The position numbers and the translations under genes were made by a program. Of a DNA stretch of 64,000 bases, positions 25,861 to 35,523 are shown one piece after another. The first letter of the stretch is position 1, and each line of letters opens with the position of its first letter. This DNA comes from Mucilaginibacter jinjuensis. GTDB lineage: Bacteria; Bacteroidota; Bacteroidia; Sphingobacteriales; Sphingobacteriaceae. The notes beneath the pieces were generated by a model, which worked only from the letters and a program-made list of their open reading frames with translations, was not told the DNA's origin and made no database searches. The stretch is from the NCBI RefSeq assembly GCF_028596025.1, contig NZ_CP117167.1, forward strand, positions 2,976,001 through 3,040,000. The letters are read 5' to 3'.

Positions 25861-26239
25861 TTATCGTTTGGTTTTTCTTATCCAAAGCAGCCTTCTTCAT
25901 CGCTTTCATTTCATTAACAGCATCAGTCTCATTTTCATTAGCCCAAAGCTCTAATGATGCTAATATGGGGCCGAGCGTTTTTCCCTTTTCAGATATGCTG
26001 TAATAAACCTCTGGTGGAAAAGTGTGCTTTTCTTCGCGAATAATCAGTCCATTGTTTTCCATTTGTTTCAGGTGTTCCATCAAAACTTTCTTGGTTACCT
26101 TGGGGATAATTCGCCAGAGTTCTGTAAAACGTAACTCTTCCTGGTGAAACAAATGATAGAGGATAATGGGCTTCCATTTGCCGCTGAGGATATTAAGGGC
26201 AACGTTAAGTCCGCAATGTTTAAACTGATTATAATTCAT
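25844..26239 (-). CDS. HxlR-family winged-helix transcriptional regulator
   Basis: 131 aa with the HxlR signature: Cys9 near the N-terminus, then LNILSGKWKPIILYHLF, a recognition region RFTELWRIIPKVTKKVLMEHL, the wing region EVYYSISEKGKTL and LASLELWAN. Such proteins are dimeric regulators, often sensing redox or electrophilic stress. It is divergent from the metallo-hydrolase gene at 26328 with 88 bp between starts, so that gene is its likely target (inference). Confidence 0.93.
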   Translation of the reverse strand: MNYNQFKHCGLNVALNILSGKWKPIILYHLFHQEELRFTELWRIIPKVTKKVLMEHLKQMENNGLIIREEKHTFPPEVYYSISEKGKTLGPILASLELWANENETDAVNEMKAMKKAALDKKNQTITIPTR

Positions 26240-26327
26240 GTAGATAAATGTCGGTTACTAAAAAGTAACCATCTTTAAGTTACACAAAGATAGTATCACC
26301 TTTGGGTATAAATTAATACCTCCCGAT

Positions 26328-27086
26328 ATGAAATTACAATTATTACGTAATGCCACCCAGGTGCTTACGATAAACAATAAAACAATATTAATAGACCCGA
26401 TGCTGGCGCCGAAAGGTAGTTACGATGCGTTTCAGCAGACTGGTAACGATCGCAAAAATCCATTAGTTGATTTGCCATTGAACGAACAAGAATTAAGCGA
26501 GCTTATTGCCAGCATTGATGCCGTATTGCTTACCCATCTTCACCTCGATCACTGGGACCCTATAGCTCAGCAACTATTACCTAAAGATATTCTTGTACTC
26601 TGTCAGCAGGTTAATGTGGAGGCCATACAAAACGTCGGTTTCACCAATATACAGCCTGTTGCCGATGAGTTAATATGGGAAGGCATCCGATTTGATCGAA
26701 CAAACGGCAAACACGGCACAGGCGAAATTGAAAAGCGAATGGGTATCGTATCCGGCTATGTAATTTCGTTCGAAGATGAATCTGTTTACATTGCTGGAGA
26801 TACGATATGGTGCGATGATGTAAAACAAGCCATCGATCAGTATAAGCCCTCACAGATTGTGCTTAACGGCGGTGCAGCCCGTTTTGTACAAGGCGATGCT
26901 ATTGTGATGGATATAAACGGTATAATAACAGTTTGCAACTATGCACCCGGAGCAAAAGTTTATGTTGTGCACCTCGAGGCCGTAAACCACGGTACTGAAA
27001 ACCGCGCAGATATCAGAAAAGCAATAGAAGCTAACGGCTTAACCGAAAGGTGTTTTGTGCCCGAAGATGGAGAGCTTTTATTTTAA
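26328..27086 (+). CDS. Metallo-beta-lactamase fold hydrolase
   Basis: 252 aa, cytosolic. Residues 1-30 carry the first beta strands (NKTILIDPMLAP). The metal-binding motif is LTHLHLDHWDP (about 68-78), with later ligands in TNGKHGTG (His about 129), YIAGDTIW and VVHLEAVNHG. It resembles UlaG/RomA-like hydrolases of unknown substrate. It is divergent from the HxlR regulator and convergent with the MFS gene, leaving only 2 bp at its 3' end. Confidence 0.87.
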   Translation: MKLQLLRNATQVLTINNKTILIDPMLAPKGSYDAFQQTGNDRKNPLVDLPLNEQELSELIASIDAVLLTHLHLDHWDPIAQQLLPKDILVLCQQVNVEAIQNVGFTNIQPVADELIWEGIRFDRTNGKHGTGEIEKRMGIVSGYVISFEDESVYIAGDTIWCDDVKQAIDQYKPSQIVLNGGAARFVQGDAIVMDINGIITVCNYAPGAKVYVVHLEAVNHGTENRADIRKAIEANGLTERCFVPEDGELLF

Positions 27087-27088
27087 AC

Positions 27089-28351
27089 TTATATTGGGTT
27101 CTTTTCCAAAAGTAAAGCTTTAGCCCGCTGGTTTCTAAAACTCCTGATGGCAATAAACATGCTAATCAGCATCAATATCGAACCCAGCAAATAAGGTGCG
27201 CCCGGGAAATAAACCGAGCCATCTTTTTTGGTAAAGTGATGAAATATGGATGTCATCAAAAGCGGGCCAATAATAGTGGTAACGCTAACCAGGCTGGTTA
27301 ATGCACCCTGTAGTTCTCCTTGTTCATTGGCCGCTACTTTTTCGGTAATAATTCCTTGTAATGCCGGGCCAGAGATGCCGCCGAGGCAATAGGGGATCAT
27401 GAACAGGTACATCATCCAACCATAGCCGGCAAAGGAAATTAGGACTAAACCAATGGCATAAAATAGCATGCCCGCTACAATGCTTTTTTGTTGCCCGTAT
27501 TTAGGGATAATGATGCGGATTAATCCGCCCTGTATCGAAACCAGCAGCACGCCTATGAATATCCCCAGGCTGCTTATACTTGGCAGTGTCCATTGAAATT
27601 TCTCGATGAGGTAGAAGGCGAGTACGCTTTCTACCGCTTTTTGGGCTACATAAACGAGCGTGAAGGCACTGATTAGGCCGGCCAATACCGGATAAGCATT
27701 TAAACGTACTAACGAGCCAATAGGATTGGCACGTTTCCAGCTAAAGGCACGTCGGTTTTCTTTCGCTAATGATTCAGGTAATACAAAAAAACCATAAATG
27801 GCATTAAGTAAAGCCAAGCCAGCTGCTACCATAAATGGTATTTTTATGCCGATAGCGCCGAGGTAACCACCCAAGCCAATGCCCAATATAAAACCAAGCC
27901 CCGTTGCTGCGCCTACTAATCCAAAATTGGCGGCGCGTTTATCGCCCGTGCTAATGTCGGCAATGTAAGCGGTGGCTGTTGTGCTGCTGGCCCCGGCCAT
28001 CCCCGCAACTATCCGGCCTACAAACAGCCAGGCTATAGTGGGGGCGAAGGCCATAAATAAGTAATCGATGCCGAAACCGAACAAAGAGCCCAGTAAGATT
28101 GGTCTGCGACCATATCTGTCGCTCAGATTACCCAATATAGGCGAGCATACAAATTGCATAAAGGCATACACAAAGGTTAAATAACCGCTGTATTGGGTAG
28201 CAGTACTAATATCTGAATGAATGAGTTGCTCCAGCAGTTTGGGCAGGATAGGGATAATAATACCCAGGCCCAGCACATCAATAAAAATAGTAACAAATAT
28301 AAACCCTAATGCGGCGTGGCGTTTCGGTTCTTTTTCAGTTTGGTTCTCCAT
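27089..28351 (-). CDS. TCR/Tet family MFS efflux transporter
   Basis: 420 aa from MENQTEKEPKRHAALGF; an upstream ATG at 28366 adds five residues. Twelve hydrophobic segments with the MFS motif A between helices 2 and 3 (GNLSDRYGRRPILLGS) and the TetA-like stretch GMAGASSTTATAYIADIS. Efflux of a drug or metabolite by proton antiport is the family role; the substrate is unknown. It is a close paralogue of the next gene (28385-29620), sharing nearly the same layout and many identical segments (for example [13 protein letters not shown] and VYFPGAPYLLG), so it probably arose by tandem duplication. Confidence 0.9.
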   Translation of the reverse strand: MENQTEKEPKRHAALGFIFVTIFIDVLGLGIIIPILPKLLEQLIHSDISTATQYSGYLTFVYAFMQFVCSPILGNLSDRYGRRPILLGSLFGFGIDYLFMAFAPTIAWLFVGRIVAGMAGASSTTATAYIADISTGDKRAANFGLVGAATGLGFILGIGLGGYLGAIGIKIPFMVAAGLALLNAIYGFFVLPESLAKENRRAFSWKRANPIGSLVRLNAYPVLAGLISAFTLVYVAQKAVESVLAFYLIEKFQWTLPSISSLGIFIGVLLVSIQGGLIRIIIPKYGQQKSIVAGMLFYAIGLVLISFAGYGWMMYLFMIPYCLGGISGPALQGIITEKVAANEQGELQGALTSLVSVTTIIGPLLMTSIFHHFTKKDGSVYFPGAPYLLGSILMLISMFIAIRSFRNQRAKALLLEKNPI

Positions 28352-28384
28352 CCGCAAATACAACAATAAAGCTGTTTAAAGTTT

Positions 28385-29620
28385 TTATTCGGGCTGAACT
28401 TTTTGTTTAGCGCGTTTAAAATTGCGCACAGCAAGCAGGGTACTGGCTAGCATCAACACAGCACCCATTAAAAATGATGCGCCCGGGAAATATACAGGTG
28501 CATTTTTACCAGTAAACCAGGCAAATAAGGTAGTCATTAAAGGAGGGCCAATTATCGAAGTAACACTCATTAAACTGGTTAAGCCTCCCTGTAATTCACC
28601 TTGCTCATTTGGCGGGATCTGGCCGCTGATTAAGCCTTGTATAGCAGGCCCCGCAATACCGCCAAGTGCATACAAGGCAAGTATGGCAAACATCATCCAG
28701 CTTTGGGTAGCAAAAGCGAAAAGGGTTAATGCAATGGTATAGAGAAGCAAGCCTAAAACAATACTTTTCTTTTGCCCCAGTTTTGGAATGGTAACACGGA
28801 TCAGTAAACCCTGTACTAAGCCGGAAAGTAAACCAACCAGTCCTAATGAATAGCCTACCAATGATTCCGTCCAGCTAAAGCGCGACATGGTGAAGAATGT
28901 CCAAGTGCTTTGTACGGCATGTGCGGCAATGTAAATCAAAATGAGTGAAGCAATTAATCCGCTTACTGCCGGATACTTTTTCAACTGCATTAATGAGCCA
29001 ACCGGGTTAGCACGCTTCCATTCAAAAGGTCTGCGATGTTCGGGAGCTAAAGACTCGGGCAGGATAAAGAAACCGTAAATAGCATTAATTAATGCCAGTC
29101 CGGCCGCCGCAAGAAAGGGAAGCTTAGTACTGTACTGCCCTAAAACACCACCCAGTACAGGGCCTATAATAAAACCCAGTCCAAATGCTGCACCAATAAT
29201 CCCGAAGTTTTGTGCCCGTTTTTCGGGTGTACTAATGTCCGCAATATATGCCGAGCCCGTAGTAAAGCTTGCCCCTGTAATACCGGCAATAATTCGACCC
29301 ACAAATAGCCACCAAACGGTAGGCGCAAAGGCCAGGAAAGTATAATCGACAGCAAAACCCAGCAACGACCCTAATAAAACCGGCCTGCGGCCATATTTGT
29401 CACTCAGGTTACCCAATACCGGTGCAAACAAAAATTGCATAAACGAATAGGCAAAGGTCATCCAGCCGCCATAGCGTGCCGCATCGCTCAGGTTGCCGTG
29501 GATCAGGTGCTCCAGCAGTTTAGGCAGTACAGGGATAATAATACCAAAGCCGGTAATATCAATCAGCAGCGTAACAAATATAAAACCGAGAGCCGCCTGG
29601 CGTTTAGGTTGTTCTGACAT
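28385..29620 (-). CDS. TCR/Tet family MFS efflux transporter, tandem paralogue
   Basis: 411 aa, twelve predicted helices. Motif A reads [16 protein letters not shown], and the TetA-like stretch is [18 protein letters not shown]. The N-terminus [21 protein letters not shown] parallels that of the downstream copy. The gap to it is 33 bp, so both are likely on one transcript. Substrate unknown; resistance to tetracyclines should not be assumed, as this family label covers many uncharacterised transporters. Confidence 0.9.
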   Translation of the reverse strand: MSEQPKRQAALGFIFVTLLIDITGFGIIIPVLPKLLEHLIHGNLSDAARYGGWMTFAYSFMQFLFAPVLGNLSDKYGRRPVLLGSLLGFAVDYTFLAFAPTVWWLFVGRIIAGITGASFTTGSAYIADISTPEKRAQNFGIIGAAFGLGFIIGPVLGGVLGQYSTKLPFLAAAGLALINAIYGFFILPESLAPEHRRPFEWKRANPVGSLMQLKKYPAVSGLIASLILIYIAAHAVQSTWTFFTMSRFSWTESLVGYSLGLVGLLSGLVQGLLIRVTIPKLGQKKSIVLGLLLYTIALTLFAFATQSWMMFAILALYALGGIAGPAIQGLISGQIPPNEQGELQGGLTSLMSVTSIIGPPLMTTLFAWFTGKNAPVYFPGASFLMGAVLMLASTLLAVRNFKRAKQKVQPE

Positions 29621-29636
29621 GGGGGATTAGTTATTA

Positions 29637-29700
29637 AGTTATTGGTTATTAAGTTGGCCTTCTAAAATAACAAGGAAAAATAACTTAATAACCAATAACT
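29637..29700. repeat. 19-bp perfect inverted repeat, 26-base loop
   Basis: Arms at 29637-29655 and 29682-29700 (agttattggttattaagtt and its complement). It lies between the MFS pair and the LOG gene. The outer part of the repeat at 54252-54478 uses almost the same words. Confidence 0.8.
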
Positions 29701-29709
29701 ATCAACCAA

Positions 29710-30417
29710 TTAAAAGTTAGGTTTAAGCACATATTTTTGGTAGAACTTGAAGATGTGGTCAACCGCTTCTTCAGGGGTATCAACCACACGGTACAGGTTC
29801 AAATCGTCCGGGTTAATGTTGTGTTCGTCGTTCAGCATTTTCGATTCAACCCATTCAAACAAGCCTTTCCAGTAATCTACGCCCACAAACACAATCGGGA
29901 AACGGGCAATTTTACCGGTCTGAATTAAGGTTATCGCCTCGAAAGATTCATCCATTGTACCGAAACCACCCGGCAGGATAATAAAGCCCTGCGAGTATTT
30001 CATAAACATTACCTTACGTACAAAGAAGTAATCGAACTCCAGCAATTTATCGCGGTCGATGTAACGGTTATGGAACTGCTCAAACGGTAATTCAATATTT
30101 AAACCTACTGATTTACCGCCGGCTTCGTAAGCACCTTTGTTGGCAGCTTCCATAATACCGGGGCCACCGCCAGAAATTACACCATAACCATGCTCGGTAA
30201 GCAGGCGGGCGGTATCTTCCGACATCTTGTAGTATTTATTATCATTCTTGGTACGTGCCGATCCGAAGATGGATACGCATGGGCCAATCTTAGCCAGTTT
30301 CTCAAATCCGTCCACAAACTCAGCCATGATCTTGAAGATCTGCCATGAGTCTGTTACCTTAATTTCATGCCAATCGTTGTTGGTAAAGGCTTTTCTAATT
30401 TTTTCGTCGCCTGTCAT
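29710..30417 (-). CDS. LOG-family (TIGR00730) Rossmann-fold protein
   Basis: 235 aa. Conserved motifs: GPCVSIFGSARTKND (about 42-56), SGGGPGIMEAANKGAYEAGG (about 80-100), and the LOG catalytic motif LPGGFGTMDESFE (about 148-160). Characterised members are cytokinin-activating phosphoribohydrolases that cleave nucleoside 5'-monophosphates to base and ribose-5-phosphate. In bacteria the physiological substrate is often uncertain. It is followed, upstream on the same strand, by the sodium-solute symporter gene at a 33-bp spacing. Confidence 0.88.
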   Translation of the reverse strand: MTGDEKIRKAFTNNDWHEIKVTDSWQIFKIMAEFVDGFEKLAKIGPCVSIFGSARTKNDNKYYKMSEDTARLLTEHGYGVISGGGPGIMEAANKGAYEAGGKSVGLNIELPFEQFHNRYIDRDKLLEFDYFFVRKVMFMKYSQGFIILPGGFGTMDESFEAITLIQTGKIARFPIVFVGVDYWKGLFEWVESKMLNDEHNINPDDLNLYRVVDTPEEAVDHIFKFYQKYVLKPNF

Positions 30418-30450
30418 AATCTATTCTGTATTCTGTTTAAATCGTGTTTA

Positions 30451-31935
30451 TTAAAGTGTTGCGACCTCTTGTTTCGGGGTTGAGGTCAGCAACAAGCCGG
30501 TAAATGTAAGCAATCCGTTGATAATGATTAACTCATTGTCGAAAACATAACCACCCAAAAGCCTTTTTGATTCGGTACTTAAAAAGAAACATATCGCCGG
30601 TGAAATAAGGCAGATAAAAGGCACCAGTTTATCGCGTACCTGCCTGTTTTGCAGCAGTAAACCAAAGGCATATAAGCCCAATAACGGGCCATAAGTATAA
30701 GAGGCAATTTTAAATATGGCGCTTACCACAGCATCGTTATTGATGGCATTAAATAAAATAATGGTCAGGAACATCAATCCCGAAAAGGCAATGTGTACGT
30801 AATGACGTGTGGCTACCATCTTTTTGGTATTAGTATCAGCCCGTTTATTGAAGTTTAAAAAATCGATACAAAACGAAGTGGTTAATGCAGTTAAAGCCGA
30901 ATCTGTAGTAGCAAATGTGGCAGCCGTTAAGCCCAGCATAAACACAATGGCCGGCACTACGCCCAGGTAATTAAGGGCGATGGTAGGGTAGAGATAATCT
31001 GTTTTCTCAACCTTAACGTTGTGGTGTGATGCATAGATGTAAAGTAAAGCACCTACGCTTAGGAAAAAGATATTGATCACCACAAAGATCGACGTAAAGC
31101 TGAACATGTTTTTCTGCGCTTCGCGGATATTTTTTAAGCTCAGGTTCTTCTGCATCAGATCCTGATCCAAGCCTACCATGGCAATGGTAATAAACATACC
31201 ACCCAAAAACTGCTTGCCGAAGTGCAGCTTGTTCGCCATAAAATCGTTAAAGAAAAATATCTGCGAATAGTTGCTGTTCTTCACAGTTTCGAAGGCCTGG
31301 ATTACATCGAGGTTAAGGCTTCGACAGATAAAATAGATCGACAGAAAAACCGATGCTACCAGGAATAGCGTCTGCAAACTATCGGTAATAATAATGGTTT
31401 TTAACCCGCCTTTAAATGTGTACGACCAGATCAGTATCAAACAGATCAGCACAGTAACCGCAAAAGGAATATGATAGGCATCGAAAATAAATTTCTGCAA
31501 AATAATAACCACCAGGTAAAGCCTGAATGCCGAGCCAATAGTGCGGCTGATCAGGAAGATTCCGGCAGCAGTTTTATAACTCCAGGTGCCTAAAGCACTT
31601 TCTATATAACCATAAATGGATGTGAGTTTCAGGCGATAATACAAAGGCAGTAACACCAGGCAAATGGTGATGAAACCGGCAGCATTGCCCAGTACAAACT
31701 GGAAGTAAGCAAACTGGTCACCGCTGGCTGCGCCAACCTTGCCGGGTACTGAGATGAAGGTTACACCGCTTAGTGCGGTGCCAATCATCCCAAAGGCAAC
31801 TAAATACCATTTCGAGTTACGGTTGGCCACGAAAAAGGTATCGTTGTCCGACGTTTTCTGGGTGGTTAAAAACGAAATAAGGATCAGCACAAAAAAGTAA
31901 CCGATTATAAATAAAAGCAATACGCCCGGCGCCAT
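30451..31935 (-). CDS. Sodium:solute symporter (SSS family)
   Basis: 494 aa with about thirteen hydrophobic helices. Family signs: ATALSGVTFISVPGKVG near residue 55-70, the helix pair SRTIGSAFRLYLVVIILQ, the sodium-binding-like helix GLTAATFATTDSALTALTTS (about 325-345) and FLNFNKR after it. Substrate cannot be told; sugars, amino acids, sialic acid or vitamins are all possible. Probably co-transcribed with the LOG gene downstream. Confidence 0.88.
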   Translation of the reverse strand: MAPGVLLLFIIGYFFVLILISFLTTQKTSDNDTFFVANRNSKWYLVAFGMIGTALSGVTFISVPGKVGAASGDQFAYFQFVLGNAAGFITICLVLLPLYYRLKLTSIYGYIESALGTWSYKTAAGIFLISRTIGSAFRLYLVVIILQKFIFDAYHIPFAVTVLICLILIWSYTFKGGLKTIIITDSLQTLFLVASVFLSIYFICRSLNLDVIQAFETVKNSNYSQIFFFNDFMANKLHFGKQFLGGMFITIAMVGLDQDLMQKNLSLKNIREAQKNMFSFTSIFVVINIFFLSVGALLYIYASHHNVKVEKTDYLYPTIALNYLGVVPAIVFMLGLTAATFATTDSALTALTTSFCIDFLNFNKRADTNTKKMVATRHYVHIAFSGLMFLTIILFNAINNDAVVSAIFKIASYTYGPLLGLYAFGLLLQNRQVRDKLVPFICLISPAICFFLSTESKRLLGGYVFDNELIIINGLLTFTGLLLTSTPKQEVATL

Positions 31936-32043
31936 AGGTGTTTTTTAGTTTGATAAATATGCGGTTAAAACCACACAAAGCGAAAGATAGGCTGTTGACC
32001 TTATCCTGACAAGAAATAAGCCGTATTTTTTTAAATTTGAAGA

Positions 32044-32661
32044 ATGAATTTTTCGTCCAAACTGTTAGAAAATGCTGTAGCCGAATTCTCGAAGCTGCCC
32101 GGTGTAGGGCAAAAAACAGCTTTGCGTTTGGTGCTGCACTTGCTTAACCAGGATAAAGATGAGGTGGAGCGTTTCAGCACAGCCATGACCAAGCTTCGGA
32201 ACGAAATACTTTTTTGCAAGGTATGCAATAATATATCGGACCAGCCAATATGCGAAATCTGTGCATCTCACAAACGCGACCGTGGGACTATCTGTATAGT
32301 GGAAGATACACGGGATGTGATGGCTATAGAGAATACTAATCAGTTTAATGGCGTATATCATGTGCTGGGCGGCTTAATATCGCCGATGGACGGAATCGGC
32401 CCAAGTGACCTCGAAATAGACTCTTTACTGGCCAGGATTAATCCGGGAGAGGTTAAGGAAGTTATTTTTGCCCTTAGCGCTACTATGGAGGGCGACACTA
32501 CCATATTTTACCTCAACAAAAGACTAAAAGATTTTAAGATAAATATCTCAACCATAGCTCGTGGCATAGCTTTTGGTGGTGAATTAGAGTACGTAGACGA
32601 GATTACCTTAGGCAGGTCAATTGCAACGCGTGTACCGTACGAAAATTCACTATCGAGATAG
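32044..32661 (+). CDS. recR: Recombination mediator protein RecR
   Basis: 205 aa, standard RecR length. N-terminal helix-hairpin-helix (FSKLPGVGQKTALRLVLHLL), Cys4 zinc finger (CKVCNNISDQPICEIC, residues about 58-73), and a Toprim domain (about 82-175) with ICIVEDTRDVMAIE and YHVLGGLISPMDGIGP. RecR acts with RecF/RecO to load RecA at gaps. The start ATG at 32044 is the first in frame. A glycosyltransferase gene follows after 5 bp. Confidence 0.95.
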   Translation: MNFSSKLLENAVAEFSKLPGVGQKTALRLVLHLLNQDKDEVERFSTAMTKLRNEILFCKVCNNISDQPICEICASHKRDRGTICIVEDTRDVMAIENTNQFNGVYHVLGGLISPMDGIGPSDLEIDSLLARINPGEVKEVIFALSATMEGDTTIFYLNKRLKDFKINISTIARGIAFGGELEYVDEITLGRSIATRVPYENSLSR

Positions 32662-32666
32662 AGCGT

Positions 32667-33494
32667 ATGAAAGTATCTGTGATCATGGTAAGCGATAATA
32701 TGTGCAAGCTTTTGCGTCAGTCATTAGCGGCCTTAAAAAGATCTGTGCAGCACCTCGATGCCGAAATTATTCTCGTTGACAATAACTCCGACGATAACAC
32801 TGTCGAAACCATTTCCAGAGAATTTCCTGATGTTAAAATAACCACCACAACAGGCGGTTTGTCGCATTGTGTAAACCAGGGAATTAAAATGGCAAAGGGG
32901 GAGTACTTGTTATTTTTAAGCCCCGATGCCATTACCAAGAAAGAAACGGTTAGCAAAGCCATACAGTTTATGGACAGCCACATCACCGCAGGCGGGTTAA
33001 GCGTACGTATGCTCGATATTGATGGCAACTATATGCAGGCTTCTAAAAAAACGGTTCCACGCCGCTGGGTAACGCTTTTAAAGTTGACAGGCTTACTAAA
33101 ACAGTTCTCAAAATCACGCTTAACTGATCATTACATTGCCCGCCACGATGATGAATTTGATACTACAGAAACAGATGTGATGCACGACAGATTTATGCTG
33201 ATCCGCAAGTCTGTAATGGATGTTGTTGGTTTGGTTGATGAGCGTTTTAACCGCTATGGTGCTAATATCGATCTATCGTATCGAATTCGTTTGGCAGGTT
33301 TCAGGAATTACTATTTCCCTAAAACCTATATCATTAATCTGCAATACAACCGTTCGGGAAAATTTAGCTGGAACAATCTGAAAAGTTTTTATGGCGCGAT
33401 GTTTATATTCGCGGTAAAATACATTTTCAGGTTACCTGCCTTAGGCGAAAAGCCGGCGCAGGAACTCTACCCGGCTTATGAACTTAAAGGATAA
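32667..33494 (+). CDS. Family 2 glycosyltransferase
   Basis: 275 aa. GT-A fold start VSVIMVSDNM, nucleotide-binding region EIILVDNNSDDNTVE (about 31-45), GGLSHCVNQGIKMAKGEYLLFL (about 62-83) with the metal motif reduced to SPDA, then a GT2 C-terminal segment FMLIRKSVMDVVGLVDERF. No transmembrane helices, so it is cytosolic or peripheral. It resembles rhamnosyltransferase-like WbbL enzymes in general pattern; acceptor and donor unknown. The gene lies 5 bp after recR and overlaps the SDR gene by 17 bp, suggesting one transcript. Confidence 0.85.
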   Translation: MKVSVIMVSDNMCKLLRQSLAALKRSVQHLDAEIILVDNNSDDNTVETISREFPDVKITTTTGGLSHCVNQGIKMAKGEYLLFLSPDAITKKETVSKAIQFMDSHITAGGLSVRMLDIDGNYMQASKKTVPRRWVTLLKLTGLLKQFSKSRLTDHYIARHDDEFDTTETDVMHDRFMLIRKSVMDVVGLVDERFNRYGANIDLSYRIRLAGFRNYYFPKTYIINLQYNRSGKFSWNNLKSFYGAMFIFAVKYIFRLPALGEKPAQELYPAYELKG

Positions 33495-34290
33495 AATTGT
33501 TGTAATAACAGGCGCATCATCAGGTATTGGTAAAGCGCTTGCCTCAGAATTTGCCGCTCGCGGTGCAAATTTAGTTTTGGCCGCACGCCAGTACGTTACC
33601 TTATGCGAAATATCGCAAAACATCGAAAAAACTTACGGAATAAAATGCGTAGCTGTGCAATGCGATGTAACCATCGAAGCTGATTGCGAACATTTAATTA
33701 AGCAAGCCATTGTTACTTATGGCAGGGTAGATGTTTTGATAAATAATGCAGGTATCTCTATGCGTGCTTTATTTAAAGATGCCGAGCTTAAGGTTTTACG
33801 TTCGCTAATGGATGTTAACTTTTGGGGTACGGTAAATTGCACCAAATATGCCATGCCTGCGCTGTTAGCCAGTAAAGGCACCGTGGTCGGTGTATCATCT
33901 ATTGCGGGTTACAAAGGCTTACCTGGACGTACCGGATACTCTGCCTCAAAATTTGCCATGAATGGTTTCCTGGATGCCCTTCGTGTTGAAAATCTGAAAA
34001 CAGGCGTACACGTAATGACGGCCTGCCCAGGCTTTACAGCATCAAACATCCGCAACACAGCCCTTAATAAAGCCGGGGTTTCGCAAGGTGAAAGCAGTTT
34101 GGATGAGCAAAAAATGATGAGCTCGGAAGAAGTTGCTAAACGCATTGCTGATGGAGTAGCCAATCAATCACGTACTTTGGTTATGACAGGGCAAGGTAAG
34201 TTGACCGTTTTGTTGAGTAAGTTTTTACCGGGTTTGTTGGATAAACTGGTTTATAATAAGTTTGCGAAGGAGAAGGATCCGCTGTTTTAA
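33478..34290 (+). CDS. Short-chain dehydrogenase/reductase
   Basis: 270 aa classical SDR. NAD(P)-binding TGASSGIGKALA (about 12-23), NNAG motif (INNAGIS, about 89-95), catalytic Ser in VGVSSIAGYKG (about 140) and YSASK (Tyr about 155, Lys about 159). A C-terminal amphipathic stretch LTVLLSKFLPGLLDKLVY is typical of membrane-associated SDRs. Substrate unknown. Its ATG lies 17 bases inside the glycosyltransferase gene, in another frame. Confidence 0.92.
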   Translation: MNLKDKIVVITGASSGIGKALASEFAARGANLVLAARQYVTLCEISQNIEKTYGIKCVAVQCDVTIEADCEHLIKQAIVTYGRVDVLINNAGISMRALFKDAELKVLRSLMDVNFWGTVNCTKYAMPALLASKGTVVGVSSIAGYKGLPGRTGYSASKFAMNGFLDALRVENLKTGVHVMTACPGFTASNIRNTALNKAGVSQGESSLDEQKMMSSEEVAKRIADGVANQSRTLVMTGQGKLTVLLSKFLPGLLDKLVYNKFAKEKDPLF

Positions 34291-34308
34291 TTTGGTGATT
34301 ATCCCAAA

Positions 34309-34454
34309 TTTGTCATTGCGAGGTACGAAGCAATCTCGTAGCTATACAGATCGAATAGGCATTGGCGACGAGATTATTAATGATGTATTTGTTTTCATCG
34401 GTATTAATGAGCTCCCTGCGGTCGGTTGTCCACGCTATCGCTCGCAATGACAAA
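34309..34454. repeat. REP-like inverted repeat (cattgcgag type)
   Basis: Ends tttgtcattgcgag at 34309-34322 and its complement at 34441-34454, with internal words gaggtacgaagcaatctcg. Same family as 39438-39519 and 58795-58980. It lies between convergent genes. Confidence 0.75.
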
Positions 34455-34466
34455 CATATAGTACTA

Positions 34467-35423
34467 TTATCCAATCTCAGGCAGCTCCACTTCCTCAAAA
34501 TCACTGATCTTTCCTAAATGCAACTGTACTAAACCATCCCGGTCATGTGTAAATGCCGGGGTAAATTTGGCGCCGAATACAACTTCATTATGCTGATAAG
34601 ATGTACGTGAGTGTACTGTTTGCGAAAAGGTATCGTCAAAAGCCTGCACCAAAACATTAAAGGTTGCGTTTGATGATGTGAGATCTTCAGCAGTAATATT
34701 ATACAACGGGCTGTCTTTATCCAGTGGATGCACTACTGTCCAACTAAGTGTCAATATACTCACCTTGCTGCGTTCCAGAGGCAGGGTATAAAACCGGCGA
34801 ACATTTTTGCCGTCCACAACTTCATTAAAAGAGAAGGTGACTTCAATAGCTACATCCAGCAAAATGTTCAATCGCATATTGGCTAGTCTGAACATTAGCC
34901 CACGGCCGCCGGTAAGCGCATAAGGTGCAATTAATATATTATCGCTAAACACAAACTTGGCCGATGGCCGCGAAAACCGCCCATATAACAAACCTGTTGC
35001 CAGTGCAAAAGCCAGCAAGCCGATCATGGATTCAAATGCTGCCACCCAGTTGGTAACGGCGCCTGCCGGACTAATATGCCCGTAACCCACTGTAGATAAT
35101 GTTTGCGCCGAAAAGAAGAATGCGTTTAAAAAGGGAGTAGTTACATTATTGTCTTCCGTGCCATGCAGGTTACTGATGCCTATGGACAGGTAAATGGTCG
35201 CAAAAAAAACGTTAACTATAATATAGGCCACGACAACATTAAGCCAAAACAGGGGCCACCGCATGGTAATGAGCCTATGGTAAGTATTGGTAGTGCTAAA
35301 AAACGGAATACCAAGGCGTTTAACATTAATACTGCCATCGCGGTTAATAATACGCTGCCTTACGGCCTGGGTACCAAAACCAAGATCGTCTTCGGGGTTT
35401 ACAGCTTGTTTTTTGATGGCCAT
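34467..35423 (-). CDS. Inward-rectifier-type K+ channel (KirBac-like)
   Basis: 318 aa. An N-terminal cytosolic slide region (about 20-55), TM1 (about 58-80), the pore helix and selectivity filter TVGYGH (111-116) within AQTLSTVGYGHISP, TM2 (about 127-147), then the cytosolic Kir immunoglobulin-like domain (about 150-305) with KFVFSDNILIAPY, LMFRLANMR and WTVVHPLDKDSPLY. The tetramer conducts K+ and is gated by its cytosolic domain and lipids in characterised KirBac channels. The role in this organism is unknown. Stands alone, facing the trp control region divergently. Confidence 0.93.
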   Translation of the reverse strand: MAIKKQAVNPEDDLGFGTQAVRQRIINRDGSINVKRLGIPFFSTTNTYHRLITMRWPLFWLNVVVAYIIVNVFFATIYLSIGISNLHGTEDNNVTTPFLNAFFFSAQTLSTVGYGHISPAGAVTNWVAAFESMIGLLAFALATGLLYGRFSRPSAKFVFSDNILIAPYALTGGRGLMFRLANMRLNILLDVAIEVTFSFNEVVDGKNVRRFYTLPLERSKVSILTLSWTVVHPLDKDSPLYNITAEDLTSSNATFNVLVQAFDDTFSQTVHSRTSYQHNEVVFGAKFTPAFTHDRDGLVQLHLGKISDFEEVELPEIG

Positions 35424-35474
35424 TAATGCAGATGTAATTATTGTGTGATGAAATTAAGTAAAATTATTATTCTG

Positions 35475-35505
35475 TTTGTTTTTATGAAAACTATATTCAT
35501 ATTTG
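35475..35505 (+). promoter_or_regulatory. Probable trp promoter
   Basis: TTTG at 35475-35478 and CATATTTG at 35498-35505 are 19 bases apart. This fits the Bacteroidota primary sigma consensus (TTTG, 19-21 bases, TAnnTTTG) with one mismatch. Transcription would start near 35511, about a dozen bases before the leader peptide. Confidence 0.55.
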
Positions 35506-35523
35506 CTGCACAGAAAACAGATA

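Noticed and set aside
28385..29620. Calling the MFS pair tetracycline-resistance genes
   Set aside because: The family name is broad, and nothing in the sequence identifies the substrate.
29637..29700. Possible insertion-sequence end or CRISPR repeat
   Set aside because: A single inverted repeat pair with no transposase, target duplication or regularly spaced units. No CRISPR array was seen anywhere in the window.
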